A stretch of 64,000 nucleotides of DNA from assembly GCA_043228905.1 (NCBI GenBank), contig JBHGNT010000003.1, positions 1,426,001 to 1,490,000 of the forward strand, written 5' to 3'. Source of the stretch: Azolla caroliniana (Eukaryota > Polypodiophyta). This document shows positions 50,335 to 59,717 of this stretch, piece after piece. Under the pieces are notes generated by a model. That model saw only the letters and a list, made by a program, of their open reading frames with translations, made no database searches and was not told the origin of the DNA. Made by a program: the position numbers and the translations under genes. Every line of letters starts with the position of its first letter. Position 1 is the stretch's first letter.

Positions 50335-50802
50335 TGTTGAGAATCAAGCTCAACATAGAGCAACGTGTGAACACACCTTTTGAGAATCTATGATTACTCA
50401 AAGGTCAAGAGTCACACCACCACTCTCTACACATTAAACTATGTGGCATAGATTCATATTCTATGACACATAACTAATGGTTCCACATTCCCCATGACCG
50501 TAATACTTCACATTCCTCAAGGCTCTAGTGAGAGAGTGAACGTTGTAGTGAGTAAATGAAGAGAGAGGGTGATTCTATATAAAGCACCCTCCTCCTACTC
50601 CATATTAAGTCGGTTGTGACTCCTTGTAACGCTATTTTGTATCTCATATTCTACTTGTTAATATACATCTCCTTCTTCTTCTTGAGTACTTCATATTGTC
50701 TCTTATCTATCTTGTGTTTCTCTCCTCTCCTCTCTTCTCTCACACATACACACATAACTCACATCTCTTCTGCTTCACAAGAATCACCATCGATTCTTTA
50801 CA
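50335..50802 (+). repeat. 5' LTR of Copia B
   Basis: 468 bp, TG...CA ends. CTATATAAAG near 50575 is a TATA box. It pairs with 55983-56447. It contains (CTT)n and CACA-rich runs in its right half, where the two LTRs differ by one repeat unit. Confidence 0.93.
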
Positions 50803-50814
50803 TGGTATCAGAGC
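50803..50814 (+). other. primer-binding site of Copia B (initiator tRNA-Met type)
   Basis: TGGTATCAGAGC directly follows the 5' LTR. It matches the 3' end complement of plant initiator methionine tRNA used by most plant Copia elements to prime minus-strand synthesis. Confidence 0.9.
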
Positions 50815-50974
50815 GATTTGGTAGCTCGATCTATCCCACTCGCCTCATTGTGATCGTGTGTTGTGCTCTACGCCGACGTTCAAGAAGAACCGGCTCATTG
50901 CTATCATAGTGCAACTACATAGCTCGTGTTCGAGAGAGAAGGAAAAGAAAAGAAGGAAGAAATCTACATCGACA

Positions 50975-51940
50975 ATGAATACTCAAATGGGGAGCACTCT
51001 CCCTAGCGAGAAGTTAGATCGCAACAACTTTGCATCTTGGGAGTACAAGATGCACCAATACCTTGTCGGCCAAGGCTATTGGAGCTACATCAAAGGAGTA
51101 CAAGAAAATCGGCCCAACCCGAAAGACGCCGACTATGCAACATGGGAGCAAGCGTCAAGCCGAGTGATGTATTGCTTGGCGACATGTGTTCACGACCACA
51201 TGCTCGGGTACATTCGAGAAGCCAAGAAGCCGAAGGAAGCGTGGGAGAATCTACGAAAGATTTTCGCCGCCAACACTACCGCGAGAAAGCTTCAACTCCG
51301 CCAAGAGTTGAATAATATCCAACAAAGGGATATGTCCGTCACGAACTACACCTTGAAGATCAAGGAGCTTTGTGATTCGCTCGGCTCGATAAGCGTAAAC
51401 GTGGAGGATGACGAGATGGTGCAAATATGCCTCGGCGACCTTGCACCAAGATTCAGCGCGATGCGGACTGCCGTACTAGCACGAGAGAATCCGCCCTCAT
51501 TCTTCGATCTTCAATCCATGTTGTTGGTGAAAGAAAACCATGTTCGAACAAGGAGTAGCGCCTCGGATGGCCAAATTCTCTACATGCATTCGGACGGAGG
51601 AAGAGGACAGGACCGTGCAAGAAGAGGCCGATTCGGCCAAGGACGAGGCAGACCGATTTACAAAAACAACTCTCAATTATGGCAACAAGATGGAGGCCAT
51701 TGGGGAACCTTCGGAAGAAAGGGGAGCCACCATTCCGGTCCGAGCCGACAAACCTCAATCGAATGCGGATATTGCGGGAAAGTCGGCCACCACGAAGAAG
51801 AATGTCATAAGAAGATGCGCGAGTCGGCTTCCACTAGCTGCCAACTCACCAACTACGCCATCAACTCTGACTATGACGATCGCGGCGGAATGTTCGTGAT
51901 GAGACAGAGTGAATTCTATGTCGGCCTTTACTTCTACTAA
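50975..51940 (+). CDS. gag: Copia B gag
   Basis: Open frame of about 321 codons from the ATG at 50975 (MNTQMGSTLPSEKLDRNNF). It shows the UBN2-type gag core (NFASWEYKMHQYLVG, AKEAWENLRKIF-like, LRQELNNIQQRDMSV, KIKELCDSLGSI), an Arg/Gly-rich stretch and a CCHC knuckle (CGYCGKVGHHEEEC, near 51765-51806). It packages the element RNA. It is the only intact long frame of B. The frame is open further upstream but the usual gag start fits this ATG. Confidence 0.85.
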   Translation: MNTQMGSTLPSEKLDRNNFASWEYKMHQYLVGQGYWSYIKGVQENRPNPKDADYATWEQASSRVMYCLATCVHDHMLGYIREAKKPKEAWENLRKIFAANTTARKLQLRQELNNIQQRDMSVTNYTLKIKELCDSLGSISVNVEDDEMVQICLGDLAPRFSAMRTAVLARENPPSFFDLQSMLLVKENHVRTRSSASDGQILYMHSDGGRGQDRARRGRFGQGRGRPIYKNNSQLWQQDGGHWGTFGRKGSHHSGPSRQTSIECGYCGKVGHHEEECHKKMRESASTSCQLTNYAINSDYDDRGGMFVMRQSEFYVGLYFY

Positions 51941-52472
51941 TGCCTCCGGTCTAGAAGACGTATGGTTCGTCGATTCCGGTGCCTCGAGCCATATGACGTC
52001 GCATCAAGAATGGTTCTGAGAACTTCGTGAGCCGGACCGACCCGGCTATGTCGAAACCGGAGACGATACTACACACCCGATTCGGCACATCGGCAATGTT
52101 CCGTTCGGAGAAGAAGGTAAGAAAACTTGTATTAAAAATGTCTTGCATGTACCAACTATCACGAAGAATTTGGTCTCCGTCGACCAAATTGTAGAGCAAG
52201 GAATGCAAGTACGATTTAATCAAAGCGGTTGCTTCATCGAAAAAGAGGGTCGACTCATCGCACGCGGACGAAGAGAGGGCTGAATGTTCATTCTCGACTC
52301 ACACGAGATGAAATCGGCCATGTTCGCAAAGGGCATGAAAACCGATTCCGACATAGAGTTATGGCACAAGCGGATTGGCCATATCAACCTCCAAAAGCTC
52401 AAGGCAATGCAATCGAAAGGAGTCGTCATCGGGCTCCCGACATTCACGGAGAAAGAGATTGAAGGCGTGTGT
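51941..52472 (+). pseudogene. pol: Copia B protease and GAG-pre-integrase region
   Basis: Just after gag, the frame reads VWFVDSGASSHMTS (aspartic protease, DSGA), then a TGA near 52017, then NVLHVPTITKNLVSVDQI and, after another stop near 52280, MFILDSHEMKSA...ELWHKRIGHINLQKLKAM (GAG-pre-integrase, with the zinc-finger histidines). It ends where the solo LTR was inserted, inside codons for EGVC. Confidence 0.85.
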
Positions 52473-53212
52473 TGTTGGGAGACAGGTCCCTCCGGATGGG
52501 AAGGGAGAAGAACAGTGTTGTTGGAAGAGGAGTGCCCGGCTACGGAGAGCCGGATGGTGCAGACCCGGTGTGAACCGGATGAGGAGTACCCGGCTACGGA
52601 GAGCCAGATGGTGCAGACCCGGTGTGAACCGGATGAGCAGTACCCGGCTACGGAGAGCCGGATGGTGCAGACCCGGTATGAACCGGATGAGGAGTAATCG
52701 GCTACAGAGAGCCGGATGGTATAGACCCGGTGAGAACCGGATGAAGAGACATATTAGTAAATATGTTTCTGATAGTCCATCGTGGCTACATTTGTAAATA
52801 GCCGGAAAGACATATTAGTATAAATATGACTTAGGGCAACTTTTTTAGTAACTATTGTAACTGTTGTTGTTGTCATTCTTGTTGGTGCAAGAATAGAGAG
52901 TGTGCGTAACTGTACAGAGAGAGAGAGAGAGAGAGAAAGAGGTCGTTGCCTCTGTTGTAACCGCCGCCTGTGGCGAAGATCTGTGAGCACGAGGTCGGTG
53001 CCTCAGTGAACTCATTGTTGTACATTCCATCATAGTGATAGTTTGCAGCCTGTGGGCTGCCGTGGTTTTTCCCCTAGTTTGGGGTTATCCATGTAAACCT
53101 CCTGTGTACCTCGTCTCTTCTTCTTGTCGTGTTTTATTTCCCATTTTCTGTGTATGATCCTAAGCTCGGTTGTGGCCGAGCGTTGCGCATAAGGAGCCTT
53201 GAGTTCCCGTCA
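52473..53212 (+). mobile_element. solo LTR of the Copia A family inside Copia B
   Basis: 740 bp starting TGTTGGGAGA and ending CCCGTCA, flanked by a perfect 5-bp duplication TGTGT (52468-52472 and 53213-53217). It interrupts B's pol exactly between the pre-integrase zinc finger and the integrase: the codons join cleanly once it is set aside. It shares order and sequence with the LTR of A (49183-49742), though here it lies on the plus strand and carries a 54-bp minisatellite. No internal sequence remains, as expected after LTR-LTR recombination. Confidence 0.92.
52533..52750. repeat. 54-bp minisatellite, four copies, inside the solo LTR
   Basis: CGGCTAC(G/A)GAGAGCC recurs at 52537, 52591, 52645 and 52699 (exact period 54), each followed by GATGGT and GACCCGG and GAACCGGATGA. 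The LTR of element A has only single, unrepeated forms of these words, so the array grew in this copy or its sublineage. Because 54 is a multiple of three, frames across it stay open (52284-52697), but they are not genes. Confidence 0.93.
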
Positions 53213-55960
53213 TGTGTGTCCTTTGCCAATTCGGCAAGCAACATCGGCACCCATTTCCGAAGGAGCAGAACGTGAGCAAAGGTGTACTCGACGTAATTCA
53301 TTCCGATGTATGGGGTCCGGCTCAAACAACGACATTTGGCGGATGCCAATACTACGTGACCTTCATCGACGACTTCTCTAGGCACACTTGGATCTACCCG
53401 ATGCGGCAAAAGAGCGAAGTGTTCGGACACTTCCAAAAATTCAAGAATGAAGTTGAGAAAGCCACGGGCCAACATGTACGATGTCTTCGGTCGGATGGAG
53501 CCAATGAATATTTCTCGGATGAGTTTACAACGTATCTACGGAAAGAAGGAATTCAGCGAGAGTTTTCGTGTTGACATACGCCACAACAAAACGGAGTGGC
53601 CGAACGAAAGAATCGGCCCATCCTCGAAGTAGCACGGGCTATGATGAACGAAAAGCATGTGCTGAAGTTGTATTGGGCAGAAGCGGCTAACACAGCCGTA
53701 TACCTCATGAATCGGTGTACGACATCGGGTGTGCATGAACTTACTCCGCACGAGAAGTTTTTCGGAAAGAAGTCGGACCTATCACATGTTCGGATATTCG
53801 GCTCCATTGCGTACGTGCACATCCCCAATGAGAAGCGTCAAAAGCTTGACCCGAAGTCGGAGAAATGTATCCTCGTAGGATACTCACTGGAGCAAAAGGG
53901 GTACAAGTGCTACAACCCCTCAACTCAAAAATCTCGAGTAAGTCGAGACGTCGTTTTCGACAAGTCCGCATAGTGCTACGCACCAGAGACAACTTCGACT
54001 TTGATTCCGCTCGACCCGGATTCCGTCGAAATAGATATAGAAGCCGAAGATCGACTTACATGGATGTTCGAAGAAAGTCCGATCATGACCCGACTAAGCG
54101 GACCACAAGAGCCTCCGAGCGATCAAAGCACATCTCGACCGAGTCCGAAGCTAGACAAAGGGAAGGCAAAAATGCCGGAGTATGAAGACGATCATTTCGA
54201 CGACAACGAATTGACTCACTCCCTCGATAGTGAGTTTGAAGGCCTTGAGATCCGGACAAATGGAGCGGAGGAAGCCATAGTATCTGCAAACGAGAAGCTC
54301 TGCCGATCCACCCGTGAAAAGAACCCTGTAAGCCGATTCGGCTACAACGATTGTATGGCGTACCATTACGCCTTTATGATGAAGGTCGCAACAGTACGGG
54401 GGCCGGAAACCTTTTTCGAAACCGCGAAGGACTCGCGATGGATCGAATCAATGAACGAGGAGATGCATGCACTACGCAAGAACGACACATAGGATATCGT
54501 TACCCACTCACCACACAAGAAGGCGATAGGCTGCAGATGGATCTACAAGGTGAAGTATAATGCCGATGGCTCCGTCAATCGCTACAAAGCTCAACTCGTA
54601 GCAAAAGGATACGCGCAAACACATGGATTCGACTATGAAGAGACCTTTGCCCCAGTGGCAAAGATGACGACTGTGTGGACCATGATCACACTTGTAGCAG
54701 CGAAAGGGTGGCACCTCCACCAAATGGACGTAAAGAACGCCTTTCTTCAAGGTGAATTGTAAGAGGAGGTGTACATGGCTCAACCACCCAGATTCGAATC
54801 CAACATCCATCTGAAAGCTGTATGTCGACTCAAGAAGCCTCTCTACAGCCTCAAGCAAGCACCACGTGCTTGGCATTCGACGATTACGCAATATCTTCAT
54901 CAAATCGGCTTTCGAATGTCGAAATCCAACAACTCGCTCTATGTACGAAACAAGTCTAAAAGCCCAATTGTCATCATTCTATACGTGGATGATCTCGTTA
55001 TTGGAGGTGAGCATTTAGTCCACATCAACAAGGTGAAGTTCCTCCTCTCCAACAAATTCGAGATGAAGGACATGAAGGAGCTACACTACTTCCTAGGCAT
55101 CGAGGTGATTCAGAATCCGGCCGGCATTATGATCTCTCAACGGCACTACATTCTTAACTTGTTATACAAGTTCGGGATGACAGAGTGCAAATCAATCGCC
55201 GACTACGGCACGAACGAGTGCGATCTGACTCAATATCGACAACTGATCGGGAGTTTCATCTATCACACGACCCAACCTTAGCTATCCGGTCGGACTCCTT
55301 AGCCAATTCATGCAAACTCCGCGAGATATCCATTTCGATTGCGCTACGCGAGTATTACAATATGTGAGCGGAACAATGGATTACGACCTTCTCTACAAAT
55401 CGGGTGACACCAATACTACTCGAAGGATACACGGACGCAGATTGGACTGGCTACAAAGCCGATCGATGATCAACCTCCGGATTCGTCTTCTCCCTCGGCA
55501 GTGGAGCGATTTCATGGAGTAGCAAGAAGCAGCCTACCGTCGCTCTTTCGAGTACGAAGGCAGAATACAGGGGCGCAACCATAGCTGCATGTGAAGCCGT
55601 ATGGTTTTAGAGGATTTTGAAGGATCTGAGCATTCCCATCAAGGATCCGACTCCCCTTTACTGCGACAACATGAGAAGTATTTATTTGGCTCAGAACCCG
55701 GTGTTCTACGCACGCACAAAGCATATCGAAATGCACTATCACTTCATTCGAGAGCATGTTTAGGCTGAAGATGTTGACCTTCTACACATCAACACAAATC
55801 TTCAAACGACCAACATCTTCACGAAAGCCCTAGGAGCCGACAAGCTTCACCAATTCATGTCAGACCTTGGATTGATGATCCCTGACTTGCCAAGCTTGAG
55901 GGGGAGTACACGCGAGAACCAAATACCAGCCGATGCGAACATCGATTGATAGGAGCCGAC
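53213..55960 (+). pseudogene. pol: Copia B integrase, reverse transcriptase and RNase H
   Basis: One frame from 53213 to 55281 is broken by TGA at 53572-53574, TAG at 53971-53973, TAG at 54490-54492, TAA at 54760-54762 and TAG at 55279-55281, then continues with frameshifts to about 55950. Integrase: CQFGKQHRHPF, DVIHSDVWGPA, FIDDFSRHTWIYPM, LRSDGANEYFS, HTPQQNGVAERKN. Reverse transcriptase: [65 protein letters not shown]. RNase H traces reach about 55850. The catalytic YVDD is intact but the polyprotein is not. Confidence 0.9.
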
Positions 55961-55982
55961 CCGAGTTGAGCTTGAGGGGGCG

Positions 55983-56447
55983 TGTTGAGAATCAAGCTTG
56001 ACAACATAGAGCAACGTGTGAACACAACTTTTGAGAATCTATGATTACTCAAAGGTCAAGAGTCACACCACCACTCTCTACACATTAAACTATGTGTCAT
56101 AGATTCATATTCTATGACACATAACTAATGGTTCCACATTCCCCATGACCGTAAGACTTCACATTCCTCAAGGCTCTAGTGAGAGAGTGAACATTGTAGT
56201 GAGTAAATGAAGAGAGAGGGTGACTCTATATAAAGCACCCTCCTACTCCATATTAAGTCGGTTGTGACTCCTTGTAACGCTATTTTGTATCTCATATTCT
56301 ACTTGTTAATATACATCTCCTTCTTCTTGAGTACTTCATATTGTCTCTTATCTATCTTGTGTTTCTCTCCTCTCCTCTCTTCTCTCACACATACACACAT
56401 AACTCACATCTCTTCTGCTTCACAAGAATCACCATCGATTCTTTACA
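55983..56447 (+). repeat. 3' LTR of Copia B
   Basis: 465 bp, the partner of 50335-50802. It follows the purine tract TTGAGGGGGCG. Differences from the 5' LTR include TTGACAA against CAA near the start, one fewer CTC unit and one fewer CTT unit. Confidence 0.94.
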
Positions 56448-56452
56448 CTCAT

Positions 56453-56698
56453 GAACTGCCTAACTACTCCGACTGTGTAACCGATGTCCGGCTGGGTGCA
56501 CACCATCACATACATCAGGCTTCCGATTGCAGAGGCATATGGTATCTTCGTCATATCCGAATTCTCTGCCTTTCTCTTCGGGCTTTGCTTTTTGAACAAC
56601 CTGCAATTTTCCAGAAGTGTCGATCCGACTAGTTTCGCCTCTGACGTGTTGAACCTTTGGAGTACCTTTGTCACGTTATCGCGATATTTCGCAAGTAC
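56453..56698 (-). pseudogene. pol: Copia A end of reverse transcriptase
   Basis: Minus-strand frame with VTKVLQRFNTSEAKLVGSTL, KIPYASAIGSLMYVMVCTQP and DIGYTVGVVRQFMS. These blocks follow the RT catalytic core and precede RNase H in Copia pol. The segment lies between the LTR-like insertion on its right (5' side) and Copia B on its left (3' side). Confidence 0.85.
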
Positions 56699-57074
56699 GT
56701 GTAGGATCCGAGGCGGGACCACGGGGGTCTTGGACTAGGGAGTAGAGGAAAAGGAATAAGACACAAAATGGAAGCTTAGCTCAAGAGGAGAAGAGGAAGA
56801 GTATCACATAAACATAGAGTAGAATAGATGGAGTCAAGATACACCCACAAGACATGTTATATTAAGAGTTTACAAAGATTACAACCAAGGCCGCATAGGC
56901 CGCACCCCAAAATGACTACAAGAAAACCCTAACCGGATAAGCAAGCAAAGAAGCATAGAAACCCTAAAGAACCCAAGAAGAAAACCCTAGAAGAAACCCT
57001 AAAACCGAATAGAACCCCTCGACCTATTCCACCCCGGTTTCACACTATAGCCCTATTCCACCCCGGTTTCACAC
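56699..57074 (-). mobile_element. LTR-like insertion (about 376 bp) in Copia A
   Basis: The Copia A frame stops at KYVVVKISG on one side and resumes at LQRFN on the other, although these blocks are nearly adjacent in the family, so this DNA is an insert. On the minus strand it runs from TGTGAAACCGGGGTGG to GGATCCTACA (TG...CA). Its GAGGCGGGACC-CGGGGGTC end is close to the matching end of the Gypsy C LTR at 58643. A 29-bp unit containing CTATTCCACCCCGGTTTCAC is doubled at its right edge (57025-57080). No target duplication was found, so exact ends are uncertain. Confidence 0.5.
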
Positions 57075-57891
57075 TATAGCCGGAAATCTTCACGACAACG
57101 TACTTCTCTTGTGACAACCACAACAGCTTCTTCGACCGGTCCCGGATGATGTGCATTCTCAATATTTGTCTTGTCGGACCCAAGTTTTTCATTGAGAAGG
57201 TCCAGTTCAGAGCTTTCATCAACATCTGAATCTTGCCTTGGTCTCGTCCAACGATCAACATATCATCCACATATAGGAGAAGTATCAAGAAATCTCCTCC
57301 GTTAAATTTCTTCACAAACACGCAATGATCGGCCTGCGTCTTGTGGTACCCTTGGTCGGTCATGAAGGAGTCGAACTTCCGGTACCATTGCCGGGGGGCT
57401 TGCTTCAATTGGTATAAGCTCTTTAGATTCAGCCGGCACACCAGGTGCTCCTTCCCTTTCTTCTCAAATCCTTCCAGTTGATGCATGTAGATCTCTTCTT
57501 CGAGGTTTCCATGTAGGAATGTCGTCTTGACGTCCAGTTGCTCTACCTCGAGGTCCATGCTTGCCACTATGCTCAATACCGTCCGGATGGATGTCATCTT
57601 TACTACCGGGGTAAAGATCTCATCGAAGTCCACTCCTTTTTTCTGCTGGAAACCCTTCACTACAATTCGGGCTTTGTATCTCGGCGGGTTTCCGGCATCT
57701 CCCGGTTTCAGCTTGTACACCCACTTGTTCCGGAGTGCTCTCTTCCCTTTAGGCAACTCCGTCAGCTCATATGTGTGGTTCTCATGCAGGGAATCCATCT
57801 CATCGTGCGTGGCACTCAACCACTTCAGGATATGGGTGTCTCTCTTTGCTTCTTCGAAGCTTTCTGGCTCCCCCTCATCGGTTAGCAACAC
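57040..57891 (-). pseudogene. pol: Copia A reverse transcriptase
   Basis: A long minus-strand frame with ALRNKWVYKLKPGDAG, YKARIVVKGFQQKKGVDFDE, VVKMTSIRTVLSIVAS, EQLDVKTTFLHGNLEEEIYM, LYQLKQAPRQWYRKFDSFM, CVFVKKFNGGD and the catalytic LLLYVDDMLIVG. The final residues (about YSVKPGWNRAIV) come from the LTR-like insertion and not from A. The RT core itself is open, so this part of A is better preserved than B's pol. Confidence 0.9.
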
Positions 57892-58053
57892 ATGCTCTAC
57901 ATCCAGAAATCTCCTGGGGGCTCTTCTCTCTCGGAGAGGATATCTCCGTCCTTGGTTTTTGACTACCGGTTCCTCCGTTTGTTCCTCATCTGAATCTGAT
58001 TTAGGATCTTTTTCGGTTCCGGTATCTCCTTCTTCTTCTTCTTCTTCGGTCTT

Positions 58054-58642
58054 TTAGGTTTCTTGTTCGTATCCGGCCGGTTCGTCGAGTGTCATCCAGT
58101 TATCAGCTAACATCCGGTTGTCAACCGGGTAAGTCCTTGTGTCCTCAAACCTGTTTTCATTGGATGATCTGGAGTTCATCATCTTCTTCTCCGACTCCCA
58201 GTCGGCAATGGTCATGTCTTTCATGAAGACTATGTCCCAACTTTGGAACACTTTCTTGTCAACCAGATCCCATACCCAGTAATTGAACTCATCATCGTTG
58301 TATCCAAGGAATATGCAGGGCCTAGACGATCCAACTTTGCTCTCTTGTCCTTTGCAACATGCACATATGCAAGACACCCGAACACCTTCAGATGCTGGTA
58401 AGATACATCTTTACCGGTCCATACTTTCTGAGGTGAGTCTCCTTCCAAAAGTGCTGAGGGTGATCTATTTATCACATAGGTCGCCGTCATCATCGCCTCA
58501 ACCCAAAACGTCTTGGGTAACTTGGCATGTGCAAGCATGCTTTGGACTCTCTGCATTATGGTCTGGTTCATCCTTTCGGCCAACCAGTTTAGTTCCGGCG
58601 TCTTCAGCACGGTGTCGAGGTATTCCTCGCGGATGCGTGGAA
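58054..58642 (-). pseudogene. pol: Copia A integrase core (partial, frameshifted)
   Basis: Minus-strand blocks LAERMNQTIMQRVQSMLAHA, KTFWVEAMMTATYVINRSPS, LKVFGCLAYVHVAKDKRAKL in one frame, then CIFLGYNDDEFNYWVWDLVDKK in another, with the shift near 58320. These are the last third of a Copia integrase, with the catalytic glutamate in AERMN. The upstream part is cut off by the LTR of Gypsy C at 58643. Confidence 0.88.
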
Positions 58643-59254
58643 TGAGGCGGGACCTCGGGGGTCCTGTACCGAAGAGCAAGAGAGAAAGGAGAAGAGACCC
58701 ACTACGTGCGAGAGTAGATTCACAGGGACACGGCCCTTCGACACAAAGACGCGAGTGGGACAGCGACACAGAGAGACACGAATGTATGTATGTATTAATA
58801 AAGACAGACAACAAAACACGAGGTCGGTTACAACCGAACAGGCCGGCGAACAGATGTCGATACCTGTTCATAAACGCACAGAAAGGAAGGAGTAGGTTGG
58901 AGGTGCTGCCGGAAGCACTCGGGCATTCCTCAGAGCAGCGCGAGCCTCCCGAAACCTGCACAGAAGGAAGCTGTGGAGTTTGCGAACCAGAGAGAGAGAG
59001 AAGCCTTCGCACGCAAACCGACAGCACTTCGTCCTCGATTCTCCGTGATCCCCTATTCCCCTCCTCGTCTCCCTCCTTTTATAGGCAAGGAAGGAGCCGT
59101 TTCCTATTAACTTCCTACCTACCGAATCTACCTACCTAGGATCTCCCATGTCCCTAATTCTCTCCTATGTACAACACAAGGCATACGTGCATGAAGGGCC
59201 GGTTCCTACGCTCCGGTGCACCGATTCCGCTTGTGGACGGTTTTCTTCACGACA
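58643..59254 (-). repeat. 3' LTR of Gypsy C
   Basis: On the minus strand it starts TGTCGTGAAGAAAACC right after the purine tract and ends GGTCCCGCCTCA, 612 bp. A TATA box (CCTATAAAAGG on the minus strand) is near 59075-59085. Its terminal GGGACC-CGGGGGTC words recur in the insertion at 56699-57074, suggesting related families. Confidence 0.8.
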
Positions 59255-59327
59255 TCCGCCCCCACCTAACCGCGCATCCACCGGCATGCGCCAAATTGTG
59301 TTGGGACGGAGAAAACCGGTCCAGCCT

Positions 59328-59717
59328 TCATTCTCCGCTCGTCGGTTCTTCCTCGGTTTCGGATCGTTCGTCGTCGCGGTTCAGGTCAACCGGATCCGGC
59401 TCGTCGTCGTGACGCTTCTTGAACGCTTTGTTCCGCTTCCCAGCTACCGGTATCGCCATTCTCGTGCCGTCGAGTTCTGCCAGATGGTATGTCCCGTTGT
59501 CGTTGGCGCTTTGTCGAGGCCCGAACCACCTTCTTGCGAACTTCCGTGTCGCTTGGTGCTGGTTGTCGAGGCTGCTGTCGTAGACTAGCACCCAGTCGCC
59601 TTCCTCGATCTTCTTCGGTCGGAGCCGGTGCGTCCGGTCGAACTAGGCTTTGTTCCTCGTCCCGGCCACCCGAAGCTTTTCCGCAGCCTGCTCCACGTCC
59701 TCCGGTCTTCACTCGAG
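59328..59717 (-). pseudogene. pol: Gypsy C integrase C-terminal tail, separated by stops
   Basis: Same frame as the main pol frame but divided from it by in-frame stops between 59592 and 59717. It reads LVYDSSLDNQHQATRKFARRWFGPRQ...TYHLAELDGTRMAIPVAG, the GPF-type C-terminal module of integrase, followed by an acidic tail. It ends 61 bases before the polypurine tract. Confidence 0.75.

Larger units (their letters stand above)
50335..56447 (+). mobile_element. Ty1/Copia element B, nearly full length, inserted in A
   Basis: Bounded by two LTRs (50335-50802 and 55983-56447), starting TGTTGAGAATC and ending TTCTTTACA, and flanked by a perfect 5-bp duplication CTCAT (50330-50334 and 56448-56452). 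A primer-binding site and a purine tract (TTGAGGGGGCG) sit at the inner edges. The LTRs differ at about six bases and three short indels (about 98% identical), which implies a fairly young insertion. Gag is open, but pol has at least five in-frame stops, a frameshift near 55280 and a 740-bp solo LTR in its integrase region, so it cannot move by itself. Confidence 0.95.
49183..58642 (-). mobile_element. Ty1/Copia element A (minus strand), split by three insertions
   Basis: Read on the minus strand from right to left: integrase core (about 58630-58054), reverse transcriptase (57891-57040), end of RT (56722-56453), RNase H (50334-49756), polypurine tract (about 49755-49743) and 3' LTR (49742-49183). 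INT before RT is diagnostic of Copia. The frame runs continuously across Copia B: the codons for RQFMS at the right edge of B join directly to NPGKEHW at its left edge. An LTR-like block near 56.70-57.07 kb splits the RT, and Gypsy C cuts the integrase at 58643. The rest of A (gag, 5' LTR) lies beyond C, off the window. Confidence 0.9.

Noticed and set aside
52284-52797. Open frames of about 140 codons
   Set aside because: They stay open because the 54-bp repeat unit is a multiple of three; they lie within a solo LTR.
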